The notes under the pieces: model-generated | The model's input: only the letters and a program-made list of their open reading frames with translations | Database searches by the model: none | What the model was told of the DNA's origin: nothing | Assembly (NCBI GenBank): GCA_958450325.1 | Contig: OY288241.1 | Coordinates: 46,451,978 to 46,515,977, forward strand | Direction of reading: 5' to 3' | Source of the DNA: Agrostemma githago | Taxonomy: Eukaryota; Streptophyta; Magnoliopsida; Caryophyllales; Caryophyllaceae | Length of the DNA stretch: 64,000 nt | Translations under genes and position numbers: made by a program | In this document: positions 1-14,900 of the stretch, piece after piece | Layout: each line of letters begins with the position of its first letter | Numbering within the stretch: the first letter of the stretch is position 1

Positions 1-645
1 ATCTTCTTCATTCATCTTCCTCCAGAGAAAAGCAACAAATATTCGATGCTAATCATTGAGTTACAAGAACATATAAACCTAATAGTTAAGTTCTTATTTG
101 GTTTCCACCCATCTCTCACTAATATGTCTTTAATGTTCAAATCATTTACGAGTATTTTTTCTAAAATCAGGTGTAAGCGTCGGGAGCAACAATGCTCTGA
201 TACCAACTATAATCCCCTAGAAATTCTAACGTAATACAGTGGCGGAAACAATGTAGATTTGGGATTAAAACACACTGATGCTCTATATTGTAATAAAAGA
301 ACGGACAGTCAATACAGAGGCCACTTTTTACAAAAGGGCTAAAAAGGAAATTCTCCAAACAAGTTTATACAAATCCATAAATCGTGAAAGAAGAAAGAGT
401 AGGATCCACGCTACTCGCTAGCTCACACCCAAAACTCAACAGCAAATACCTGTCATGTTATAAACATAACAGCCACATCAGTGGGGAGTAACTCAGACGT
501 TCTCCCAGCCATATCATATCATATGGAAAATAATAGTATTATTATATCAAAATACATAAAATGAGAAAACATTAAAACGATATAATAAAAATAAACTTTC
601 AGTGAAACTTAAAGCACTTGTCAACCTGTAAGTCAAAAATCAATC
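1..645. other. Unassigned AT-rich flank with a possible LTR-retrotransposon PBS
   Basis: No convincing gene is visible; the open frames here are short (about 60 codons) and match nothing I recognise. The one signal is the complement of a plant initiator tRNA-Met primer site at 194-205, listed separately. A short inverted repeat (gttat/ataac) lies near 460. The segment may be the edge of an LTR retrotransposon on the minus strand, but no LTR pair lies in the window. Confidence 0.4.
194..205 (-). other. Possible tRNA-Met primer-binding site of an LTR element
   Basis: Read on the minus strand this is TGGTATCAGAGC, the 12-base core complementary to the 3' end of plant initiator tRNA-Met. Many plant Copia and Gypsy elements have this immediately after the 5' LTR. 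The sequence at 206-640 would then be the 5' LTR in reverse and 1-193 the start of the internal region. No LTR terminus or second LTR can be confirmed. Confidence 0.35.
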
Positions 646-1011
<366 letters not shown>

Positions 1012-2570
1012 ACAAGGAAAAAGCGGGATAAGACAAGGGGATCCTTTATCCCCTTATCTTTTTGTCCTTAGCATGGAGGTGCTTTCAAGGAGGCTTAGAA
1101 GTATTAACTCAGAAAAAATGGTCTCATATCACCCTAAATGCTGTAAGTTGCAGCTAAACCATTTAATATTTGCCGATGATCTAATGGTTTTTACTCGGGG
1201 TGACAGCCCATCAGTTGCTGCTGTTATGAAAGGCCTTAAGAACTTCTCTTTGGAATCTGGGTTACATGTTAATTGTGAGAAGACGAACATATTTTTTGGG
1301 GGTGTCTCAGCTGAGGTAAAGGAGCTTATTCTTAATCAAACGGGGTTCTCTTTGGGTAAATTTCCATGTAGATATCTTGGCCTCCCTCTTAATTCAGTTA
1401 ATAATAAGAAAGGGGAATACCAAACTCTCATTAACAAGATTAACAAGATGGTTATATGCTGGTCATCCACGTTTTTATCCTATGCTGGCAGGCTATAGCT
1501 TCTTAATTCAGTAATTTTTGGTCTTACCAATTACTGGTGTTCGAATGCTATATTACCTGTTAATATAACAAAGAAAATCGATCAGTTGTGCCTTAGGTTT
1601 TTTTGGTCTGGAGATGGAGAGAAGACTAGAATGGTTTTTAAAGGATGGGATAGCATTTGTACACCGTGGTCCGAGGGAGGATTCAACATTAAGAGCTTAA
1701 TTCATTGGAATAAAGCCCTTATGGCTCGCTGGCTGTGGTTGATTATCATGGACAAGGGTGGTCTTTGTGGTAATTGGCATAAATGCTACATTCTTAAGAC
1801 CCAGAGTATTTGGGAAATTGATAAGTGTGAGAGGTTTACTGCTACGTTTAATGGTATTCTTAATATTAGGGATGAAGTGTTGCAGGACACTGGCTGTGCT
1901 AATGCAGCGGAACAGCTAGTCTTGAGTTGGGCACGCGGGTCTGAGTTTAATATTGAGAGCGCGTATAATTGGCTCAGACCTAAGCATCCAGCGATATCTT
2001 GGCTAAAGGGTATTAGATATGCTACTATTATCCCAAAGCACCGTGTGTTCATTGCTCTTGCAGGGCTAAAGACGCTTGCTACGCAAGATAACCTGAAAAA
2101 GAGAGAGATGCAATTTGCAAATAGATGTGTTCTGTGCTCGCAGGCCGAGGAATCCTCCGCGCATCTTTTCTTCCACTGTCAGTTTTCAAGACAAATCTGG
2201 CAAAATTTATTATGTTGGATGCAGTTAACAGGTAGAACTAACTATCTTATAAAGGAGTTGCAATGGAGTGCAAAAAAGGGAAGACGACGACATTGGAAAT
2301 TTCAGTGGTACTGCAATTGCTTGGCTGCAGCGATTTATTCCATTTGGGTTGAACGAAATGCCCGCCTATTTGAAGGAAAACATTGTTCTATAACTAGTAT
2401 TACTAGTAAGATTAAGTTTGATATTTTCACTGGACTAAGGGGTAGAGGAGTTCATATTAGCATTAAATGATTCGATGTATTAGTGGAAGGTTAACCTTCA
2501 TATTGGCTATACTTTTGTAAGATCCCAATCTTATTGATATAAATAAGAGGTACCTTTCTTGCAAAAAAAA
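1012..2570 (+). pseudogene. 5'-truncated L1 LINE, ORF2 C-terminal half
   Basis: Frame 2 from 1012 to 2470 encodes the C-terminal half of a plant L1 ORF2. It begins inside the RT domain at a GIRQGDPLSPYLF motif and continues through FADDLMVF and RYLGLPLN. It ends in a Cys/His-rich zf-RVT-like region (CVLCSQAEESSAHLFFHC) and an IWVERNARLF stretch. It aligns throughout with the C-terminal half of the intact L1 at 11972-15346 and is the same family at clear divergence. One in-frame stop at 1496-1498 (TAG) replaces a Gln codon by comparison with that element; otherwise the frame is open. A 3' UTR and short A run follow (to about 2570). Endonuclease and ORF1 are absent, as expected for a 5'-truncated insertion. 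Confidence 0.9.
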
Positions 2571-2720
2571 AATAATGATAATAAAAATAATGATAATAAT
2601 AATAATGATAATAATAATAATGATAATAATAATAATGATAAAAATAATGATAATAATTATAATGATAATAATAATATTGATGATCGTAATAATAGTAATA
2701 ATAATAATAATAATAATAAT
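2571..2720. repeat. Degenerate AAT/GAT microsatellite
   Basis: Imperfect AAT tract with GAT interruptions and a few point changes. It follows directly on the A-run tail of the truncated L1. It is more diverged than the other AAT tracts in the window. Confidence 0.93.
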
Positions 2721-2860
2721 ATTTTTACCAGACTTAGCTTTGCTATAGCTAAGGGGGTGGGGGCCCGGATTGTATCTCGGCTACCCACCAATTTTTTGTA
2801 AACTGTTTTTTGGTTCATCAATAAAATTCTCTTTTATTAAAAAAAACAAAAAAAAATTAA

Positions 2861-2861
<1 letters not shown>
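2721..2861 (+). mobile_element. 3'-terminal fragment of an R2-like non-LTR element
   Basis: The first ~80 bases encode the last ~26 residues of the same protein that ends at 6921: an IFTRLSFAIAKGVGARIVS stretch here against IFTRISFVIAKGVGAQIVS there, then a stop. A short 3' UTR with AATAAA and an A-rich end follows. It is a severely 5'-truncated copy, diverged from the longer neighbour, and is bounded by AAT repeats on both sides. Confidence 0.82.

Positions 2862-2888
<27 letters not shown>
2862..2888. repeat. Short AAT microsatellite
   Basis: About nine AAT units between the A-rich tail of the 2721 fragment and the first non-repeat base of the longer element of the same type. Confidence 0.9.
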
Positions 2889-2892
<4 letters not shown>

Positions 2893-3750
2893 GTGAGAGA
2901 GGGCGATCAGCGACACCCCCTCCCCTGCGCTTAGGGTTTTTGGCTGCCGGCCTCTCCGTCCACGGCGACCGTCCCTCCGCCCGCGGCCTGTTTCGCCACC
3001 TTCCCTGGTCGACGCCGACCACCTTTTCTCTTCCCCTGCCGCCTTATCCTGTACCAATTCCGCCTTTCCTTCCTCTGTTGTTGTCGCCGCTGCTCTGCTT
3101 CTCAACCGCCGTTTGCTTTCCTTCCGTCCAACACCTCCGGCGTCTGGTGTTCGTCCCTCCTGCCGGTGTCCTGCCGGTACTTGTTGCTGTTTCCGGTGCC
3201 CTCTGTCGCTGCTGCTGTCCTCGATCTGCTGGTCGTGTTTCTGGTTGTTGTTTCTTGTTATCTCCCTCCTGCTGCTCCTCTTGACGCCGCCGGTCTGCTC
3301 CTGTCGGCGGTGGTCCGGCTTCCTGGCTGGTGGCCTTGCTATTGTCCGGGGCCTTTTGTTGCTCGTTTTCTTCCCCGTTTGGCTGCTTTTGGTTGCTGTT
3401 TTTTGGTGGGTGTCCTGTTTTTCTTTTGCTCAGGTGGTCGTTTTTGGTTCGGGTTTATCGGGTCGCTTGGTACCTGCTGGTGTACTTTGCGGTTCGACTT
3501 TGTTCGACTTTTTTGTTTCTCATTGAGCTGGCAGTTGTCTTCTCCATTTTCTTTTGGTGCTTGCTGGTGTACTTCGTGGATGTTGTCTTCTCCATTTTAT
3601 TTACCTTCTTCTTCTTGGTTTTGTTTTACGTCCATGCTTCTTGGTTGAGTTTTGCTGGTGTGCTTTGTACTTCTTCTTCTGCTGTTTTCGGGTCCCGGTG
3701 TGTCTTCTTCCTCTTTGCTTGCTATAGTCTCCATTGCTCATTCGTTTGCC
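2889..3750 (+). other. 5' untranslated region of the R2-like element
   Basis: Roughly 860 bases before the first plausible start (ATG at 3751). Composition is GC- and C-rich at first, then T-, G- and C-rich. Translations in all frames are low-complexity Phe/Leu/Cys/Val-rich runs with no domain. I read it as 5' UTR; a degraded upstream coding region cannot be excluded. Confidence 0.5.
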
Positions 3751-6700
3751 ATGACTCCGGTAGTTCGTTTCTATTGTCCGTTCGTTGGTCTTTCTGAGTG
3801 TCAGGATAATCGTGGGAAAGGTCCTACCAAAGCATCCTTGCGCATTTATCTGCGGGACAATCATTTTTGTGCCGGTGCTCAGGTATTAACGCGACAAACT
3901 CTCTCCAGTAGCTTGTCTGTCTACTCTTCTCCTGAGGTCACCTTTAAGCGTATGAGTATTTGGTTATGTGATGTTTGTTTTTCGACTCATTCGCTCACTT
4001 CTAGTTGTCAGCATGGGGCGAGGGATTTTGTCGAGGCGCCTGCTTGTGGGGATGGGTCCGTTCGGTTTATTCTGTATGACCTTCCTCGCCCCGTTCCATC
4101 CCCTGTGCCGTCAGTGGGAGGTATTGACCAGGACATACTCTCTTGCCTTTCTTTGACTTCTCTTGATCGTTTGCTCTCTAAGGGGTTGCGCACGGTTAAA
4201 TCTATCCCCCCTAGGTGTCGGCTTGGATTCGCGCGGGTTTTGGAGGGGGCCCTGGATGTTATCGTTGGCTCCCCCTTTGATATTTCTCGTTGGGTTTCCT
4301 TGCTTGTCTTACCTCTTTGTGTCTTGAAGATCTTTGCCCCGAGGAGTAGTTTGGACTGTAGAACTGTTATTAGACGTCACCGCCAGGAAGAGGCTATTAC
4401 CGGGGCTATTCGTACTTGGGGAGTGCCGGGGGGGAAGTTGCTGCTCTTGCGCGAAGCCTTAGCGGAGGCCTCCCCTTCTTTTTGTACGGAGGAGGAGCTT
4501 GACTTAGGTGAACTCAATATCCGTCAGTGTCGTAAGAAGATTTCTGATGGTCATTACACGACCGCCGTTCGTGTTCTTTCTTCGTCCGAGGTAGCTCCGT
4601 ACACTGATGCCACCCTTCGAGCCCTCCAGGATAAGCACCCTGCTGCTCTCCCTCCTTCCCTTCCGTCTGAGCCTGTTGGCCACTGTCTGGATGCGCCGGT
4701 GTCTGTTGTTTTGGACATGATTCAGAGCTTCCCCCGGGGAACGTCTTGTGGAAGGGATGGGTTTCGGGCTCAACATCTGCTAGATTGTTTGAGTGGTGCT
4801 GCTATTGCCATTTCTGATGATCTGATTGCCTCTATCGCTCGGGTGGTCAATCTTTTTCTCGGTGGGAAGTGTCCGCAGGTGTTAGGTGAGTACATTGCCA
4901 GTGCTCCGCTCACCCCGCTCGTTAAATCAGGGGAGGTGTTCGTCCTATTGTTGTGGGCACCATCTGGAGGCGCCTTGTTTCCAAGGTTGGAGCTTACTTG
5001 GTTGGACCATCTGTAGGTGGCTACTTTGAGGGCCTTCAATTCGGGGTAGGTGTTTCTAGCGGGGGTGAAGCTATTCTGCATTCCTTGAACCGCCTTGTAG
5101 AAGACCATGGTGCTGATGTGGGTCTCTCCATGTTGCTTGTCGATTTCCAGAATGCCTTTAACTTGGTTGACAGGGAGACTATGCTGGGGGAGGTTCGTCG
5201 TCAGTTTCCTGCCCTCTCCCGTTGGGTCGAGTTTTGTTATTCCAGTCCTTCTAGGCTCTATTACGGGGAGCATTGTCTCCGCTCTTGCCAGGGGGTCCAG
5301 CAGGGTGACCTCTTAGGCCCCCTTCTTTTCTCCCTGGTTCTGCATCCTCTAGCTTTTAGGATCAGAGGCTCCTTTGATCTTTGCTTCCAGGCTTGGTACC
5401 TCGATGATGGTACTATTGTTGCGGATACGCTTGTTGTGGGGAGGGTCCTCCAGATGATTATGGATGAGGGCCCCCGTTCTGGCCTCCATCTCAACGTAAC
5501 TAAAACAGAGGTTTTCTGGCCTACCGAAGACCCGAGGAGTAGGTTTGCTGGGGTTTTTCCCTCCGCTATTGCCAGACCTTTGGATGGTGTTAAGGTCCTG
5601 GGAGGGCCGGTCAGCACGTGTCCTGCTTTCAGTGGTGCCCTTGTCTCGAAGAGGGTTGACCGTACTATAGAGCTCATGGACTTAGTTGCTACGATTGAGG
5701 ACCCCCAGTGTGAGTTAATTCTTCTCCAGGCGTGCACAGGTATTTCTAAGTTATACTTCGCTTTGCACACTTGCTCTCCCCGTACGTTTGGGTCGGCCCA
5801 CCTTTCTTTCGACACTGCGCTCCGATCTAGTCTTGAGCGTATTGTCACAGCGTCCGGACCCGGTTTCGGGGAGTGACAGTGGCAGCTGGCCACCCTCCCC
5901 TTTTCCCTGGGGGGGCTCGGTGTCTTTGCCGCCACTGATGCCCTACACTTTGCCTTCCTTGCTTCTCGCCTCCAGTCTGCCGATTTTCAAGCTAAGTTGC
6001 TTCGTCCCTCCGAGATCGCTGCCCCCGGATTTGCCTTTGAGTCTGCCTTGAGTGGGTTCGTTGAGGCCACCGGTTCTGACTTCTTGAGTAACCCATCTGA
6101 GATCGCTGCCCAAAAACTTATGAAGAAATTGGCAGATATATATTTCACGAGGGTTGCTTCAGTGGCAGAATCTGTTTTCTCTTTGACTCCTCGACGGGTT
6201 GCCCTGTGGAAATCTCAGGGGGGACCATTCTTCGGACTGGTTGAGGATTGTCCCTATTACTGTGCTCGGGCAAACCATGAACGGTCGGACATATCGCAGT
6301 GTGCTTAGTTATCGCCTTGGAGTCTCTCTGTTTCCGCTTTCCGGGACCTGCTCTTCTTGCTCCGGGGGGCTCAGAAACGATATTTTTGGTGATCACGCGG
6401 TTTCATGTGCTGGTACCGTGGGGATTAAACATCGCCATAACCTTGTCCGTGACACACTGTTGGATATTTGCTTCCGGACGGGGATCTCTGCAGGCAAGGA
6501 GGTGGAGATTGGCCTCTGCGACGATAACGACAAGCCCTTACGACCTGCCGACCTCCTGCTGTACTCGTGGGACAAGGGGCGTAATGTTTGTGTTGATCTG
6601 ACTGGGTCCTCGCCCTTGACTCAGTCTGGCCTTACCGCTTTTGAGCCTGGACGGGTCGTTGTTGATGTTGCCCGTCGTAAGTGTGCCAACTATCAGGCAC

Positions 6701-6921
6701 GCCGCACGACGATTGGGTATGGTTTCTTACCTTTCTCCTTCTCCTCTCTTGGCGAGCTCGACACAGATGTTGTTTCTCTGCTCCAACGGATTCGGAAATT
6801 CGCTTTATCGCAAGATGCTGGAGCGCGTGCCGCAGTTCATATTTTCACTAGAATTAGCTTTGTAATTGCTAAGGGAGTGGGGGCCCAGATAGTATCTCGA
6901 CTTCCCTCTAACTTCTTGTAA
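3751..6921 (+). pseudogene. Reverse transcriptase/nuclease of R2-like element, frameshifted
   Basis: The coding sequence needs three segments: frame 1 (3751 to about 4950), frame 3 (about 4950-6220, with an in-frame TGA at 5874-5876) and frame 1 again (about 6220-6921). I prefer the ATG at 3751 because upstream codons are low complexity. The N-terminal part has Cys pairs that may be a zinc finger. RT landmarks are LVDFQNAFNLVD, GVQQGDLLGPLLFSL and YLDDGT (about 5396-5413). Downstream are a CCHC knuckle (Cys 6349, Cys 6358, His 6394, Cys 6406), RHN at 6433-6441, RPAD at 6541-6552 and a VDLTG acidic motif near 6595. These match the restriction-like endonuclease layout known for R2-type elements. 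Two frameshifts and a stop make this copy non-autonomous. Confidence 0.82.
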
Positions 6922-6951
6922 TCTGTTCTGATGTTTAATGCGATTTCCGTT

Positions 6952-10343
<3,392 letters not shown>

Positions 10344-10424
10344 AATAGCTCTCTCTCTCCTTGATTCTAGAGATAGAAAATCTCTCCCAGAATGCGACTC
10401 AATCACCATTAACGGATTCTGAGA

Positions 10425-11975
10425 ATGACGGGTACAGGTCGGGGGAGAGGGAGACCACCCAAAAACAAGGCACGAATTGACACTAAGGATCACCAGGAAG
10501 CTATTGGTGCAGAGAATTTCAGCAATGGAGGTCTTAATCCGGAGATAACAGAAACTCAGTCGACTGAGAAGCCGGGGGATATCTCCATTAATGAGCTCAT
10601 CAACTCAGCTTTTAAAGCGGTTGGGAGTGCAACCGGATCGCCTCTGGTCAAGAATAATCAGGCTAATCGGCAAAATTCTGAAGAATTAATCAACAATTCT
10701 TCAGGAATTGAAGGGGGGATCAGGGATAAGGATGCTAATGACGAACTGAAAGCGTTGGCACCTGATTCCTCTAAGTTCGCTTGGGCTCATAAGGCGAAAG
10801 AGACAAAGAGAGGAATGGGATTGTTCTTCGACAAAACCAGTGCTGATTCGACTGAAGTTGACATTGTAGTGGATGACTTTGAGGATGAGATTAAGCTATG
10901 GAAGTATACTCTAATGGGTAATGTTATTGGGGCAAGACCTACGCTTAAGCAAGTTCAGGATTTTGTGGGAAGGTTTTGGAATCACGTATCATTGCCTACA
11001 ATCCAGTACTTCAAGAAGGGGTGGTTTTCGTTCCGATTTCATAACCAAGAAGCCATGGATGCTGTACTCCGAGGTGGACCTTGGATGTGTGGTAAGAATT
11101 CTATGATCTTAAAACAATGGAGTCCTCTTTTTTCCCTAGAAATGGATAGAATCTCAGTTGTTCCAGTTTGGGTATTATTCCCGGACCTTGATCCATATTT
11201 ATGGACGGAGGCAGTTTTAAGCAAGATGGCAAGCAAGGTAGGAATTCCAATGTTTGCAGACACTACAACGACCTATAAGGAGAGATTGTCTTTTGCGAGG
11301 GTATTGGTCGAAGTGGATGTTGCACAGGAACTTCCTCATTCGATCACACTTAATCTCCCATTGATTGGTCAATCGGTACAGAGAATTGAGTATGAGTGGC
11401 TTCCTTATCATTGTGCTGAATGTGGTAAGTTAGGGCATGAAAAGTCTACTTGCAGGAAGAACAAACAGGCTACGAAAGCTGCCATGGTAGCACAGAAACA
11501 GAGATATACTCCGAAGAAGGGGATGGATCCTCAAGGGTTAGGTGGTACCTCAACTGGAGTGGGAGTGAATCCTACTCAAACAGTTGAAATGCATCAAGGA
11601 TCTCTTGAGGATGAACCTCCTGGAGGCCTGATTATCACTGGCTCTGGACCCCAGTTGCTAGGCGGTACCTCAACGGGTTTGGGACTCTCTGAAGAGCTGT
11701 CTAGGGCACACTCTGACTCAGGATGCGTAGAGCTAGGTCAGGCTGCCCATTCTAGTTCTGATGAGGTCTTCATTCCTGTTGTAAGGCGTCAAGGATGCAG
11801 TGGGATAGGCTTAAAGGTGAAAGGCTCCAGGATGAGTTCAGAGATGGAACAGCAGGAGGATGATGAAAGTGGGGTAGTGATCATTTCCCCTAACAGGTTT
11901 GAGCCTCTTCAAACTAGTTCTTGGGGGGATGATATTCCCCCAGTAGTGGATCCTATTCCACCAGATTTACAATGA
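10425..11975 (+). CDS. LINE ORF1: DUF4283 / CCHC nucleic-acid-binding protein
   Basis: 516 residues. The N-terminal ~110 residues are Asn/Ser/Gly-rich and probably disordered; they open with a basic GRGRGRPPKNK stretch like an AT-hook. Residues ~140-270 match the DUF4283 domain of plant L1 ORF1 proteins (landmarks GWFSFRF and VPVWVLFPDL). A CCHC knuckle (CAECGKLGHEKSTC) lies at 330-343. The C-terminal ~170 residues are low complexity with two similar LGGTSTG segments. Plant L1 ORF1 proteins are taken to coat element RNA and act as chaperones in the ribonucleoprotein; here that role is inferred from the domains. The start is the first ATG after the AAT tract, and the stop overlaps the ORF2 start as ATGA. 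Confidence 0.9.
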   Translation: MTGTGRGRGRPPKNKARIDTKDHQEAIGAENFSNGGLNPEITETQSTEKPGDISINELINSAFKAVGSATGSPLVKNNQANRQNSEELINNSSGIEGGIRDKDANDELKALAPDSSKFAWAHKAKETKRGMGLFFDKTSADSTEVDIVVDDFEDEIKLWKYTLMGNVIGARPTLKQVQDFVGRFWNHVSLPTIQYFKKGWFSFRFHNQEAMDAVLRGGPWMCGKNSMILKQWSPLFSLEMDRISVVPVWVLFPDLDPYLWTEAVLSKMASKVGIPMFADTTTTYKERLSFARVLVEVDVAQELPHSITLNLPLIGQSVQRIEYEWLPYHCAECGKLGHEKSTCRKNKQATKAAMVAQKQRYTPKKGMDPQGLGGTSTGVGVNPTQTVEMHQGSLEDEPPGGLIITGSGPQLLGGTSTGLGLSEELSRAHSDSGCVELGQAAHSSSDEVFIPVVRRQGCSGIGLKVKGSRMSSEMEQQEDDESGVVIISPNRFEPLQTSSWGDDIPPVVDPIPPDLQ

Positions 11976-14900
11976 TTATAGCCTCCTGGAATATTAGGGG
12001 TGCTAATGAGACCCTCAAGCAAAATGAAGTATTAAATCTTATGAGGGATAGGGGAATTGAGCTTATGGGATTACTTGAAACAAGAATTAAGGAAAATAAA
12101 GCTCTTAAGCTTATTAGGGGAAAATTCAATAAGTATAAGGTTCAATGTAATTACTCCAAACATTATAATGGAAGGATTTGGGTTATATGGAATCCTAATG
12201 TGATTAGGTTGGTTCCTTTACAGATTCATGAGCAATTTATGCATTATCAAGTTACTCATTATGCTACTAGGAAGACGTTTCATGTCTCCTTTGTTTATGG
12301 ATTTAATGATGCCAAAGGACGATTGGATTTGTGGCAGCAGTTAGTAAGTATCAGCAGGACTGTTAAGAGTTGGGTCTTGGTTGGGGATTTTAATATAGTC
12401 AGGTGTAATGAAGAAAAGGTGGGGGGATCGAGGCCTATTGATGAGGAAATGGATGATTTTAATGAGTGTATTATAAAAAGTGGATTGCAAGACTTGATAA
12501 CACAAGGTTGTGAGTTTACTTGGACTAACAAACAAGATCCTACTTCTAGGGTGTGGACTAAACTTGATAGAGCCCTAATCAATCTTCATTGGGTTTCTGA
12601 CTTTCCGGACTCTTATGCTATTACTTTGCCTGCTGGGATCTCGGATCACTCACCAGTGTTGGTAAATATGTTCGTGGAGCAGGTTAGAAGGAAAAGATTT
12701 AGTTTCCTCAATTGTTGGTCGAAGCATCCAGATTTCATCTCTATTGTTAAGGAAGCATGGGACAAGAAAGTTTATGGAACTGCAGGCTATAGATTATTTA
12801 GTAAATTGAAGAATGTTAAGCATGGGTTAAAAGAGCTACATAAGAGGCAATATACCAGCATTGGGAATAGAATAAAAGAGTTGGAGAAGGAACTGGCGGA
12901 TTGTCAGAATGATTTGCAACTTTCCCTGTTTTCGCCTGGTCTGATGCAGAAGGAGAAGGAAGTTTATGATGCCTGCTTGCAATTAAAAAAGGCAGAAATT
13001 AGCATATTACAACAAAGGGCTAAGATGGAGAATCTAAAATTAGATGATGAAGCTACTTCTTATTTTCACTCGAGGATTAAGGAACGTAGGCTACAACAAA
13101 TTATTGGGAATATTGAAGACAAGGATGGGAATATTAGAAATGATGAGAAGGAGGTTGCAGGAGGTTTTCTGGAGTATTATGAATATTTACTAGGGAATGA
13201 CAAAAAAGTTGACCCTGTGGACCCACTCATTTTTAGTGAAGGAATGATGGTTTCAGAGCAAGATTGGAGCTGCCTATTAGCTCTTCCTACGGAGGAGGAG
13301 ATAAAAAAGGTAGTATTCTCTATGGGATCGAATAAAAGTCCAGGACCAGATGGTTTTACCGCTGGGTTTTTCAAGGCTGCCTGGTGGATAGTGAAGGATG
13401 ATTACTGTAAAGCAGTTTTGGAATTTTTTCAGAAAGGGAAATTACTAAAGCAGGCTAATACTACTATTCTTTCTCTCATTCCGAAAAAGGAGGTATGTCA
13501 ATCAGTGATGGACTATCGACCTATTTCATGTTGTTCGATTTTTTATAAAACCATCAGCAAGCTGCTGGCGAATAGACTGAAAAGTGTGTTGCAAAAGCTA
13601 ATTGGAATGGAGCAGGCTGCCTTTATACCCGGAAGAAGTATCCATGAAAATATAGCACTTTCTCAATCTCTAATTAAAGGGTATGGGAGGAAGTTTCTTA
13701 CACCTAGGTGCTTAATGAAGATAGATTTACGAAAAGCATTTGATTCTCTACAATGGAAATTCATCGAGGATATGTTCAAGGGGCTTAATTTCCCACCAAA
13801 ATTTGTGAAGTGGATTCTAGAATGCATTACAGGCTCTTGGTTTTCTCTTAAGATTAATGGATCCATTCATGGGTTTTTCAAAGGCAAAAGTGGGATAAGA
13901 CAAGGAGATCCATTGTCTCCGTATATCTTTGTACTGAGTATGGAAGTATTGTCTCGTCGTTTGAGATTAATCACTCAATTACCTCAGGTTTCCCTACATC
14001 CTAAATGTCGGAAGATCAATCTAAATCATTTAATCTTCGCTGACGACTTAATGGTTTTTATGAGGGGGGACACTCCTTCTGTACAGGCTGTGAATACAAC
14101 CTTGGACAGGTTTGCTGCTGAAGCCGGATTAATGGCTAATAGAGATAAGACTGAAGTTTATTTTGGGGGAACTTGTATTGAAGTTCAGGATCAAATACTG
14201 GCTTTCTCGGGGTTTAAACAGGGACAATTCCCTTGTAAGTACCTTGGGATACCTCTAAATGATGTGATTAATAGAATGGAACATTACTCGAGCCTTATTA
14301 ATAAAATTCAGAGTGCTATGAATAAGTGGTCTGTTCACTGTCTGACTTACGCAGGACGCATTCAACTGATTAACTCAGTAATTTTTGGGGTTATGAACTA
14401 TTGGAGTGCTAATGCTCTACTACCTGACAATGTGCTTACGAGGATTGAGAGGTATTGCAGAACTTACTTCTGGACTGGAATATCAGACGGAAGGAGTAAA
14501 GCTTATAAGAGCTGGGCAAGTATTTGTGGACCTTGGGAGGAAGGAGGGTTTAATGCTAAGGATATCCGGGCTTGGAACAAGGTTCAATTGTGTTATTGGC
14601 TTTGTAAAATTATAACAAATACAGGGGGAATCTGGTGTCAATGGGTTAAAAGTTATATCCTAGGAAGTCAAACTATATGGGATATAACCCAGAAGGAATC
14701 ACACCCTGGTTTATTCAGGGGAATTCTTTATATCAGGAATTTGATAGTTAATGCTACAGGGGATGAGCAGCGGGCTGAGGAGTTAATACGCAGCTGGCAT
14801 AACAATGGCTCTTACTGTACTGCTACTGTTTACGAATGGTTTAGGATAAAGAGAGCAAAGAAACGTTGGCTAATGGGATTTAAAGGAGCAGCGGTCATAC

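Noticed and set aside
2940..3797. Several overlapping Leu/Phe/Cys-rich frames of 110-160 codons
   Set aside because: Low-complexity translations of a pyrimidine-rich 5' region in all three frames; no domain and no consistent frame.
4008..4193. Short antisense frames opposite the R2-like element (4008-4193, 4504-4776, 4770-5273, 5261-5935)
   Set aside because: Antisense shadows of a GC-richer coding region; no recognisable domain.
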